From Colias croceus (taxonomy: Eukaryota; Arthropoda; Insecta; Lepidoptera; Pieridae): a stretch of 64,000 bases of DNA. How positions within the stretch are numbered: the stretch's first letter is position 1; the number at the start of each line of letters is the position of its first letter. Below are positions 30,538 through 42,200 of this stretch, in pieces. The position numbers and the translations under genes were made by a program. Location of the stretch: assembly GCF_905220415.1 (NCBI RefSeq), contig NC_059539.1:1054001-1118000 (forward strand), written 5' to 3'. The notes beneath the pieces are model-generated. The model was not told the origin of the DNA, searched no databases, and was given only the letters and a program-made list of their open reading frames with translations.

Positions 30538-30715
30538 ACTAATATTATAAATGCGAAAGTAACTCTGTCTGTCTGTCTGTTACTCAATCACGCCTAAACT
30601 ACAGAACCAATTTGCATGAAATTTGGTATAGAGATATTTTGATACCCGAGAAAGGATAAAGGCTACCTTTTATTGCAAAATATGTACCACGGGCGAAGCC
30701 GGGGCAGACCACTAG
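30538..30715 (-). repeat. CCCGCGG-type tail repeat
   Basis: It runs from CATACTAATATTATAAATGC to GGGCAGACCACTAG, in reverse orientation, inside the hAT-like shell. Confidence 0.65.
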
Positions 30716-30980
30716 TTTATTATAAATTAGTAAAAGAATCTGACAGTTATGTTATTTAAATAATAATTTAGAAATTAACCTTTCTCCATTTTTGTGCTGC
30801 AAATTCTTTTATTGGTCATCACATTGCAAGTCTTTTGTTAGATCACAATGTAAATAAATATGTAAATACATAGTAGTAAAACGTAAATAGTTATATATTG
30901 ACACCCTAAAAGTTGTCTCAAAACCTACATATGGTAGGGTCTAAGCAACTATTTAATTTCAAGGTCAAATGAAAATTCAA

Positions 30981-33600
30981 AATGAAAATTCCCGGAACAT
31001 GCCTGGGAAATATCCGGAAAATGCCTGGGAAATGCCCGGAAAATGCCCGGAAAATATCCGGAAAATGCGTGAAAATGTCCGGAAAAAGTGTGAAAAACGC
31101 CTGGAAAATCCTCGGAAAATGCCTGGAAAATCCTCGGAAAATGCCAGGGAAAAGCCTGGAAAATATCCGGAAAATGCCTGGGAAATGCCCGGAAAATATC
31201 TGGAAAATGCGTGAAAATGTCCGGGAAAAGTGTGGAAAACGCCTGGAAAATCCTCGGAAAGGCCTGGAAAATCCTCGGAAAATGCCAGGGAAAAGCCTGG
31301 AAAATATCCGGAAAATGCCTGGGAAATGCCCGGAAAATTCCCGGAACATGGCTGGAAAATATCCGGAAAATGCCTGGGAAATATCCGGAAAATGCCTGGG
31401 AAATGCCCGGAAAATGCCCGGAAAATATCCGGAAAATGCGTGAAAATGTCCGGGAAAAGTGTGGAAAACGCCTGGAAAATCCTCGGAAAAGGCCTGGAAA
31501 ATCCTCGGAAAATGCCAGGAAAAAGCCTGGAAAATATCCGGGAAATGCCTGGGAAATGCGTGAAAATGTCCGATAAATGCGTGAAAATGTCCGGGAAAAG
31601 TGAGGAAAACGCCTGGAAAACCTCGGAAAAGGCCTGGAAATCCCCGGAATACAGGGGAGGTGTACTTATTACTTTACAGATATTTCCCGGAAAATGAAAA
31701 TTCCCGGAAAATGTCTGGAAAATATCCGGAAAATGCCTGGGAAATATCCGGAAAATGCCCGGAAAATATCCGGAAAATGCGTGAAAATGTCCGGGAAAAG
31801 TGTGGAAAACGCCTGGAAAATCCTCGGAAAATGCCAGGGAAAAGCCTGGAAAATATCCGGGAAATGCCTGGGAAATGCGTGAAAATGTCCGGAAAATGCG
31901 TGAAAATGACCGGGAAAAGTGTGGAAAACGCCTGGAAAATCCTCGGAAAATGCCTGGAAATCCCCGGAATACAGGGGAGGTGTACTTATTACTTTACAGA
32001 TATTTCCCGGAAAATGAAAATTCCCGGAAAATGTCTGGAAAATATCCGGAAAATGCCTGGGAAATATCCGGAAAATGCCCGGAAAATGCGTGAAAATGTC
32101 CGGAAAAAGTGTGGAAAACGCCTGGAAAATCCTCGGAAAATGCCAGGGAAAAGCCTGGAAAATATCCGGAAAATGCCTGGGAAATGCCCGGAAAATGCCA
32201 GGGAAAAGCCTGGAAAATATCCGGAAAATGCCTGGGAATTGCCCGGAAAATTCCCGGATAATCCCCGGAATACAGGGGAGGTGTACTTATTACTTTACAG
32301 GTATTTCCCGGAAAATGAAAATTCCCGGAAAATGTCTGGAAAATATCCGGAAAATACCTGGGAAATATCCGGAAAATGCCAGACATTTTTCATATGATAT
32401 TTTCCAGACATTTTCCGGGGATTTTCCGGGCATTTCCCAGACATTTTCCGGATATTTCCCAGGCATTTTCCGGATATTTTCCAGCCTCTTCCCTGACATT
32501 TTCCGAGGATATTCCAGGCATTTTCCGAGGATTTTCCAGGCGTTTTCCACACTTTTCCCGGACATTTTCACGCATTTTCCGGACTTCACGCATTTCCCAG
32601 GCATTTTCCGGGCATTTTCCGGGCATTTTCCGGGCATTTCCCAGGCATTTTCCGGGAAATTCCCAGGCATTTTCCGTATATTTCCCAGGCATTTTCCGGA
32701 TATTTTCCAGACATTTTCCGGGAATTTTCATTTTCCGGGAAATACCTGTAAAGTAATAAGTACACCTCCCCTGTATTCCGGGGATTTCCAGGCATTTTCC
32801 ACACTTTCCCGGACATTTTCACGCATTTTCCGGACATTTTCACGCAATTCCCAGGCATTTTCCGGATATTTTCCAGGCTTTTCCCTGGCATTTTCCGAGG
32901 ATTTTCCAGGCCTTTTTTCGAGGATTTTCCAGGCGTTTTCCACACTTTTCCCGGACATTTTCACGCATTTTCCAGATATTTTCTTGGAATTTTCACGCAT
33001 TTCCCAGGCATTTTCCGGATATTTTCCAGGCTTTTCCCTGGCATTTTCCAGGCTTTTCCCTGGCATTTTCCCGAGGATTTTCCAGGCATTTTCCGAGGAT
33101 TTTCCAGGCGTTTTCCACACTTTTCCCGGACATTTTCACGCATTTTCCGGATATTTTCCGGGCATTTTCCGGGCATTTCCCAAACATTTTCCGGGAAATT
33201 CCCAGGCATTTTCCGGATATTTCCCAGGCATTTTCCGGATATTTCCCAGGCATTTTCCGGATATTTTCCAGACATTTTCCGGGAATTTTCACTTTCCAGG
33301 AAATACCTGTAAAGTAATAAGTACACCTCCCCTGTATTCCGGGGATTTCCAGGCATTTAAAACGCTTTTCCCGGACATTTCACGCATTGTCCGGATATTT
33401 TCCGGATATTTTCCAGGCTTTTCCCTGGCATTTTCCGAGGATTTTCCAGGCGTTTTCCACACTTTTCCCGGACATTTTCACGCAGGCATTTTCCGGGGAC
33501 ATCCGGAAAATGCCTGGCAATGCCTGGATAATTCCCGGAAAATGCCTGTAAAAGTCCCGGAAAATGCGTGAAAATGTCCGGAAAAAGCGTGGAAAATGCC
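30981..33600. repeat. Purine-rich minisatellite arranged as a giant inverted repeat
   Basis: Short units of about 10-12 bp (GGAAAATGCCTG, GGAAATATCC, GGAAAATGCCC) are repeated over 2.6 kb. From 30981 to about 32385 the purine-rich strand is +; from about 32397 to 33495 it is -; a short + block closes at 33497-33600. The turn is at TTTTTCATATGATATTTT (about 32383-32400). A spacer (GAATACAGGGGAGGTGTACT and following) recurs at about 31647, 31968 and 32265 and, inverted, near 32750 and 33310, giving a higher-order period. Long open frames here are an artefact of the repeat. Confidence 0.92.
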
Positions 33601-34077
33601 ACTTCAAATTTGCGAAGTAATTAAAGCAGAAAACCAAAAAAAGAAAAAGAAAGCTAAAATCTTTCATATTAAATGTATATGGGATATTCATATTTCATAC
33701 TTAATGTATGGGAGGGTTTAAAGATAATTTTTTTGATATTTCTCGATTTATTTTTAAAAATTTATTACGGCCATTTTACTCATAAGGTTAAGTACTTTCG
33801 ATATCAGTTTAAAGTTTTTTGTTATCTGTAATACTTACGGAAAAATCGCCTGTGCACACTTAACGATTACACCCTGTATAAGTATTTACAGACTTACAGC
33901 TGGGTATCTCGAATTCCGAGATTCTTACCTAATTTAACCTTACATGACTAGGCCATAACTCGTTCGGGCTCGTACATAAGAGTTAAAACGCATTCAATAA
34001 CGCATTTCGTTAAAAAATGACAAATGTTTATAAGTATATAAATTTTTAATAGTACGTTGATAGTTATAAAAAAATTA

Positions 34078-34183
34078 TTTCGGTGTTAGATAGCCCATTT
34101 ATAGTGGAAGGCTATTATATCATCAGGCTAAGACCAACAGGATCTGAGCCACGTGAGTGAAATCGCGGGGCGCAGCTAGTTAT
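34078..34183. repeat. Tail repeat fragment
   Basis: It runs from TTTCGGTGTTAGATAGCCCA to GCGGGGCGCAGCTAG, matching part of the repeat at 20672-20862. It lies between the minisatellite and the right end of the hAT-like shell. Confidence 0.6.
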
Positions 34184-34463
34184 TATTATGTATAAATACC
34201 TATATAAAATAACCAAATAGTTTCAATAAATGAGATTTATTTTCTATAAGTTGAAAATCAACATGCAAACATCCTTTTAGGTACATGTTAGCAAAAGTTA
34301 TTGAAGTAGGTAGTTATGCGATTTTCATCAATTTTTTTTTCGAAAACCGACTACAGATTTTTTTTCAAATTATCGCCCATTGTTTTTATCGGGGTATGGG
34401 GGCCCTTTTAACCTCGGGGCCCTGGGCTGCAGCCCATAAAGCCCATGGGTAGATCCGGCCCTG

Positions 34464-37400
34464 TCCGGCCCGGCATCTATTATAGATACCTATAGCTTTT
34501 TGATCACAGTGATACAAATACAGTCATATATAATTGTTCCATTTATTCTCAATATTTTGACCCATTCAGTAGGTAATTGAAATAATATATAATAGAGATT
34601 TAATTATTTGTTATTGTGTGAATGATTTTATGGATGCTTCCTTTTAATTGAAATAAAAACGAAAATACTGCATTGCAGTGTAAAATATTTTTATGCTACA
34701 TTGCTTTGCGTATGCTACATGATTATGCAGATTTTGTAATGTGAAGTTAGGTAGAATCCGACCGTGCTGCCCCCACACCACCGAACGATGAAACTTTTGC
34801 TCACGATGTTCACCTTTAATGGATAGTTCCTCCCTTTGCTTCAGAGGGCGCTTGATACCTTGTTGAACAGTTAGTTGAATTATGTATTTGTGCTTTGCGG
34901 CATTGTGTTATGTGAAGTCAGATGCGTCGATTCATTCATCATTATAATTTGAATTTTATAGAATAATCAAATATGATCTTGCTTTCATTACTATCAAAAA
35001 GTTTATAGTGGCATGGCGCCCTCATTTTTACAAACTATGTTTGTCATGCTGTAGGTACAGTCTACTGATTATTTCTATAAAAATATTCAGTGGGGGGGTG
35101 GGGGGTAGGTACGTGGTTCTATAATAAGTTCTAGTAATTTATTTTACCATCACTTTACGAAACTATCTTTTCTGTATCAGTTACTTAAATAAATGGGTAC
35201 TTAAAATAAAACAAAAATAAAATTTTCATAACATTTAATCAATTACATCAAACAAATAACATACATGATTGTAACTTCGGCAAGTTGCATTGATTTAGAC
35301 CGACTAGAGATCGAAGCGACGCAGAACGTGGCTTACCCATGTTGAGATTTACATCAGGCGTTGCTTTGTGTTACTAACTAACCTTTTCTTTTATGTTTTA
35401 TTATCATTATATGATATAACCGTTAATTCTTTGAAGTATTCATTTGAACAGAAACTAAACGTTTCTTTGTTAATTTTAAATTTCGTCAACATCAGTTCAG
35501 TTCGTGACACAGAAGCAGCACCCATTTTACAATAACTGCACTGTAAACTTAAATAAGTAAAACTACCAACAAGTAATTCAATTCGTTGTTAAATGCGTTG
35601 TTTTGTGCCTTTTCAACGAAATATGGAAGACTGAGCTATCTTAATACAATATAATATGTGATGTCAGTTTTAATCGATAACTTGACGTAATCATACTCCA
35701 TTTATCTGTTAAATTACATCTATAGCAAACAATAATTGATTTATATAATCGTTTAATATTAACAGTAAAAAATTGTTCATATAACATAATTAACATCATT
35801 TACTCCCGTGCGTCGAACCATTTGACGTGCGTATATAAAAAATAATAGTTTAACAATCCGTATTTCCTATAAATAGAAATAACTATATTTTAATAAGCTA
35901 TAAGATCCAAAAGTTTATATTCTATATAACTTTGGCAATAATTGTATATTTTGTTTGTATATTATTATTATATATTGTTTGATATGGTCCCCGTGGCAGA
36001 GAATAAAGACGACCCATTTCAACTCGTATAACGTACTTAATATTTTTATTTGGCAATATATTGTGTTAATTCGGAATGTTAAGGTCAAATATAATTATAA
36101 TAATTAAATACGTTGAACAGTTGAAAGTTGTCGTATTATATTTGAAAGGCACGTCACCTTCATAGCCCTTTGCCCCGATTGTTTATGTTCATAACATTTC
36201 AATTAGAAACACTGATAAAACACTGTATACCTACATTATTCGATCAACTCATTATATGATTTTGTTTGATGTGAAAATAGAAAATAAATATAGTTAGCAA
36301 GTTCAAATAAAAATCTAAATTTATACAGTAAAAGATAAAATTGAGGATGTAGAGTTGTGAGTGTACGAGAATGAAGGTTTGATCGAATAATGTCAAATTC
36401 GAAATTTGATTGTAGCAGTTGTTATGTTGGCCAAAACAATTACGTCGAATAACACCAAATAATTCGCGCATATACTAACACGTACTTATCCTAGGTCTAT
36501 ATAACATACAATGGCACATTTAATATGTAGCATTCGACTTTAGCTATAAAAATGAACATCATTATATAATTATATGTTACCGTTTGCTCTATATACTTAA
36601 AGGCCTTAGCATCACCTCTTATTGCGATAATAAGGTCCTAATCTAATCGATCGCGAAGTAAGGGGCGATAATAAGATCTCAGTACTGTTTCTTAAAAATA
36701 AACTCATGCTCAATTACTTCACTTATGTCTACGCGTCTACATTCTGTGTGCATCTTTGAACGGAGTTCAGTTAATTTTGTATATTAAAGCCGATTTACAA
36801 AAATACCTTGAGTTCATAATACCAAATTGTGCGTGGTAAACATCATAGAAAATATTGAATTGTATAAAATCTTGTTGTATATGTCTGTTACAAAATTACG
36901 TAATATTTACTGGCCGTGTTATTAGTTACAATAGGCTGGCTTAAACTTAATACGACCAATAATTTAGTACTGTAAAAATGGCTGTTTTATTACAAATATC
37001 GGAATGATTATCAACAGACTGTAAACCACGCGTCAGCATTCAACACATCAACAAATAACATAAATACAAAGCTATCCATTATTTACATAAAATTCGAAAT
37101 ATTTCAACTTACCAAAATACACATCTCATAGTCAACACAATTATACATACATAATTTTCTAATAGCAACGACGATGCAGCGACACCGATAAAGAACGAAC
37201 GAATCTCCATTTTGTTCATTCGGTCACTCGGTAAGTACCAATTGTGAAATTGACATTCGTGTTTGTCACGATTCCTCATAAATCGATTAGCCCTGTAATA
37301 CTGACTCACTTGAAATAATTGACACGCAAACGCACCAATTCATATATACTTTTAAAAATATGAGAATCATTTTGTTTCACACGCACTGAGAGATTATAGT

Positions 37401-38003
37401 CAGGGAGTCGTACATGAGTGACATTTATTAAAAATTCACATAAAAACTGCTTTGAGCCCTCACACGTCACTATGTTACGCGAAAGCGAGCCGACACAGGC
37501 CGTAGTCTCGAGCTACGGAGCCGCCTTCACACTGCAACAGACGGCGCATGTTACTTTACAGCTAATTCATACTAAAACGTAAAAGTTAGTCTAGTATGTA
37601 AGTTGCAGTTGTTACAAGAATATTTAATACATTAATTTCTATCTTAACTGGTATCTTACTACGTTAATATTATTCCAACACCTTAGAAAAACACAACAAA
37701 CATTTAGACTAAAAAAGTTATAAAAATAAGTACTCTTGAAACAACAGCGGTCACAACCAACTGAGGTGGTCGTCGTTACGAAAAATTAAGAAGAAATAAA
37801 AGTAAATAAATACCATACTGGCGTTTGTTATTTCACTTTCAATTGAAATGTGACTAAAGATTAATAATATTAGTAAAATATTAATGGTAAGAAAAATGAT
37901 CTTCAGTCGTTTCGGTAACGCGACCGTATACACCGCTGTCTAACATAATACTGGGACTAGGTTTGGCAATATCTTTACTATAATTCGAGCTAACAGCATT
38001 GGA
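34464..38003 (-). other. NFAT 3' UTR and downstream flank
   Basis: No open frame here is convincing. The part nearest 38003 should be the NFAT 3' UTR, but its end cannot be fixed; a minus-strand AATAAA lies near 37422. A G-run (GTGGGGGGGTGGGGGG) is at 35091-35106. No mobile element could be named. Confidence 0.4.
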
Positions 38004-39260
38004 CTAGGAGTAGTAGACGTCCATGTTGTAGTACTCACCTTGGTCGAAGGTCGATGGGTTGATGTACGAGAGCAGGTCCTGGTCGCTCATGTCGGTGAGG
38101 CCCTGCACGGGCGCCGTCATCTCCTGGCTGACGGCCTGGCTGACCGCCTGGCTCACGGCTTGGCTCACGGCCTGCGTCACGGCCTGGCTCACGGCCTGCG
38201 ACATCGCCTCCAGCGGCGTCTCCGCGCTCGGCTCCGCGGGCGGCTGCGTGTCCGTCGTCTGCATCACGCCCGACCCACCCACGTTCTCGTTGCTGAATAT
38301 GTTTGCCGTGCTGATCGCGGACTTGACGAGCGCGTTCATTGCGGAATCGGAGGTCAGTATTTCCGCAGCCGCGTTTAATATCATCGACTTTACCGCCGCG
38401 GGGGGTGTTTTGACCGATGTCGGTATATCGGGCATCATCATCAGTTCCTCCTGTGTCGGCCCGGACTGTACAACTAGAGGATTGTGCATCCTTTGATTGT
38501 TTTCGCAAAGCATGCTGGGTGACACTTGCGGATTGAGGATCACATCGGGTGGGATAGTGGAGGGGGGCATCGGGGGAAGGAGTTCGTTGGTGGAGTTGCG
38601 CTGGACGACTGCCGCGTTTGGACTCAGTAGAACATCTGATGCATGAGATGCTGTGGACGGAGACGTAGCGGAGCCAGACAAATGGTCTTCCACTCGCGAG
38701 TTAACGAGCTCGTCAAGTTTGGCAGCGTCCGACGGCAAGATAGCGGCCGTCGCTTTCATCGCATCTTCCACTAGTGCCGTCATCTGTGCGCTCTGCTGAG
38801 CTAATCTCTGTTCGATCTGCGAAGCTTCCATTTTTGTCATCGCTCCAAACGGATTGTACGAACCCTCTCCGTTCTGCTGCACTTGGTTGTACACCATGAG
38901 CCTCTGCTCTGTCGTCGATTGTAAGACGGTGGTCGGCATCGCCGAGTCAGTCATCATCATTTCCGAATTGAGCACCTTCATATCAGTCTCCAAGGGATCC
39001 ATTTGAGTCTTAGTAGAGATTAGTTGCTGCATGGGATCCATAGGCGCCATCGGCATGATGGGCGGGTCTACGTATATCTGACCGCCATTATCGGAGTTAA
39101 AGATAGCCGCGGTGACGGATTCCACCATCTTATCAGTTTGTACCTGATTCTGAATCGCTTGGAGGGTCTGCGTGAAAAATGCTTTAGGAGATTGCGGTTC
39201 ACTCTGCGAAGATGTGGAGGGGGATAGCTTTATGGAGTCGAAGCCGCTGACGAAGCCGAC
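38004..39260 (-). CDS. NFAT: NFAT last exon: transactivation region
   Basis: The acceptor is CTATCCACAG. 418 codons read VGFVSGFDSIKLSPSTSSQS to NMDVYYS and TAG. It contains an MVESVTAAIFN helix, Met/Gln-rich segments, six tandem Ser/Thr-Gln-Ala-Val units (residues about 926-949) and a hydrophobic-acidic end (DQDLLSYINPSTFDQGEYYN) that looks like an activation motif. Confidence 0.93.
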   Translation of the reverse strand, partial: VGFVSGFDSIKLSPSTSSQSEPQSPKAFFTQTLQAIQNQVQTDKMVESVTAAIFNSDNGGQIYVDPPIMPMAPMDPMQQLISTKTQMDPLETDMKVLNSEMMMTDSAMPTTVLQSTTEQRLMVYNQVQQNGEGSYNPFGAMTKMEASQIEQRLAQQSAQMTALVEDAMKATAAILPSDAAKLDELVNSRVEDHLSGSATSPSTASHASDVLLSPNAAVVQRNSTNELLPPMPPSTIPPDVILNPQVSPSMLCENNQRMHNPLVVQSGPTQEELMMMPDIPTSVKTPPAAVKSMILNAAAEILTSDSAMNALVKSAISTANIFSNENVGGSGVMQTTDTQPPAEPSAETPLEAMSQAVSQAVTQAVSQAVSQAVSQAVSQEMTAPVQGLTDMSDQDLLSYINPSTFDQGEYYNMDVYYS

Positions 39261-42200
39261 CTGTGGATAGGTAACTATTGATTAATATTATGGCATTTAA
39301 AGCGAAATTTCATAGTGATTAATGAAGCGATCCTAAATTGCGCGAAGCTAGAGCGGCATAGCACAGACCTGATGCGACGTATTCTCGGACTTGAGGCGCA
39401 GGTCCATGCCGGCGAGGTTGTCCGTCGGCAGCTCGTCGCACTCGTCCCCGTCCGCGCTGTGCTGGCTCGACTCGTCCGCGACCTGCGCCCAACCAACAAC
39501 CGACCCTTACTCGTCGCGGTACAACTCAGACAACGAAACGATCATATCCGATGACTTTCGACTATATTGAAACTGTAAATCTTTAAACATCGTTAGACTT
39601 TATGAATACAATGAAAAAAATACAGAGCAAGGAAATTTATGAGATGTCACTCACGAAAGCGCGGAAATCGCCGGGTGTGGCGTGGTGTCTAATATATTAC
39701 TATCATACATGACGATAAAATATAAGTCGTGAATGGAGTGGTGTAAATAGGTCGCGATTTACGCGCTTTCGTGGGATATTAAGTATCAATTGAAAAGAAA
39801 AGTAAGCGAATATTGAATCAAATTTCAGTCAGAACGCAGGGGTCAAATAATGAGGGGATATGAATGAATAAAAAATAAAAATAACAATTTACCTCGCTTT
39901 TGAGGCCGAGCGGCGAATGCGGGTCGGGCAGGATGACGGAGGGGCGGCGCGCGGGCGGGGCGGGGGGCGGCATGAGCGCGCCGAGCCCCGCCGCGCCCGC
40001 CGCGCCCCACCACGCCACCGGCCGCGCCTCGCGCTCCTCACCTGATGAAACTGACGATTAATATGCGACTCTGCGACGGCATACGTAACGTGCCTTTCCG
40101 TTCGACAACATCCATCGCAGTCATTTTATGCAATTTGGTTTTGTTCTATTGAAATATTTCTGATCTCACCCGGATGGATTGGAAAATAGAACGGCCGATG
40201 TTTTTATTCAGCCACCAAATATTATCGAAAGTATCACATAAATTAAACTTAGCGCCGATTCGGGTGGGTACACGGAAATTGAAAATTGTAGGAAAATTAA
40301 AATGCAGCTGTACATTTGAAGAATTTAAAACGAACATTTTAATATTAGTACACTTTCCAGTTATTAAGGACATTTATTTTAATCTAGTACCTGATAATTT
40401 ACAATTGTCGTCTTCTATCTCTTGCAAATCTCTTAAAATTATTCCGAACTTAAAATTAAACATCAAAGATATTATGAAGTACTTTTAAAATGACTGTAAT
40501 GGATCCGGAGCGTTCATAATTGCAAGGCACGGACTAAATCTAAATTCGGGAGTGTATGGGGGCTGAACTGTAAATGTGTGCGTGTCTTTTGTTTAGTTTA
40601 TTATTTATGTAGGAGTTATAGGGTGCAGTATAGTTTTGGTAAGTAATTTATGTAAGTGTCAAGTGACATTGTAAAAGCTACCTCATTTTTTAACAACATA
40701 AGAACAAAAGTATCTATACTTTAATTTTTTAATACATGATTCCATTAAGAATTGTTTTACACAATTCTATCAGCATCTGACACATCCATCGATTCCATTG
40801 TGATGTGCCGTATCGATTTCTGTTAACCCCACATTTATTTCAAAAAATACAATTTAAAATTCAAATATAAAAATTAATGTTAGAAATTTGGCGCTACTGA
40901 CAGTCACCTTTTACTTTATTTTTTTAAACATCTATTAAAGTATGTTCAGTGAGGTATTATTCTGTGGGTGTCATTGTGCAGTGGCATAGTAAGTGTCTAT
41001 TGATAGTGTGTGTTTGTGTGTTCGTATGTCAGTACCATAGAGACGCGGGCAGGCGCGAGCTGGCTGCCGGCGAGCGCGCTACCTAGACAGACCTAGCTTG
41101 AACAGAGCAGAAAGAAACAGTACGCATATACGCATCAGTCATTTCTTTCAATACTATATTTACTAGGTAAAAAGATTAACTTATATAAACATACACATGC
41201 ACATGGATGACACAAGCAAACGACGGTTCAAAGCAATCGGTTATACACGCTTGTTGCGCACAAAATACGCATAGGCAACGATTAATTATTAGTGGTTAAT
41301 TTATTATTTACTTTAAAATTATAAATTGGATTTTTAATTGCAATGATTGCTTATGCGTATTTAAATAGCCTTCTCATACAATAACGATGTGATTTCACAT
41401 ACATAAATATATGCACCATTTTAATCAAATTAGTACGTAATGGTTCATCCATAGTTATTTTAAAAACATTAGTTTCGGTATAAGAATGCCTAGTTATGAA
41501 GCTCCACTGATATCGAAATAAGCATTCGAGTTCAAAATAATGGTTAACAATTGTTTCGGTTCAGTAATTTCTGGCACATTCGATGTGAACGAATGAACGA
41601 TGAACGATTCCAAATGTTCGACAAAGCGTGGCTCTATACAGTTAGTGTAATTACATAAAATTCTTACAAATGTATCGATAAAAATACAGCAATTTTTAAC
41701 ATTTATTTTTACATTGAAGCGACATAAGGTTAGTTATCATGCAACATGTTACAAGTGGTACAACGATTATAATGTTTCATTTGCATATGTTTATGACGCT
41801 CGCGCACTTTGCTGCTATCATGACATTCATTAATAAATTATCAATGAATAGCGTTAGACGACATTGAAAAATCTTTCTTAAAAATTGGAAATAGGAAATT
41901 TATTTTTAAAAGCCATTTTGATAACCCAATATAACTGAAGTATGGTTCTATTTACGAATTCAAAGTAAACGAATTAACGTTTTCATTAGTTCGTTAACTT
42001 AAAAGTTAATTTTATATGTTAACGATCTAATATTATATTGTGTTTTTCAGCTTATTTTTATACAAATGCGATGTAATATTTATAATAATAATGTTTCTAA
42101 ACATCCGATTTGTATCAAAAACAAAACAGTTTTAGATTCAAATTTAGATTTAACTATGAGATGATGCTGAAATAAACATGTCATGTTTTATTGAGTTATT

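Larger units (their letters stand above)
30292..34463. mobile_element. hAT-like shell containing the minisatellite
   Basis: The left end CAGGGCCGGACCGTG and right end reversed CAGGGCCGGATCTACC match for the first ten bases, with subterminal GGGGCCCTGGGCTG on both sides, a common hAT-type pattern. A clean 8-bp duplication is not present: AATAGATA lies on the left and TATAGATA about 20 bp beyond the right end. No transposase is seen. Confidence 0.6.

Noticed and set aside
32075..33571. 498-codon open frame
   Set aside because: It crosses the inversion point of the minisatellite and consists only of repeat-encoded GKCPEN and FPGIF-type units.
38035..38508. Frames of 112-157 codons overlapping the NFAT last exon
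   Set aside because: They are shadow frames of the GC-rich SQAV-coding region in other frames and on the + strand.
41040..41090. Possible cassette exon of NFAT on the - strand (CTAG before, GTACTG after)
   Set aside because: It is 47 bp long and would break the frame between exons 42567-42390 and 40041-39893. No family similarity is seen.
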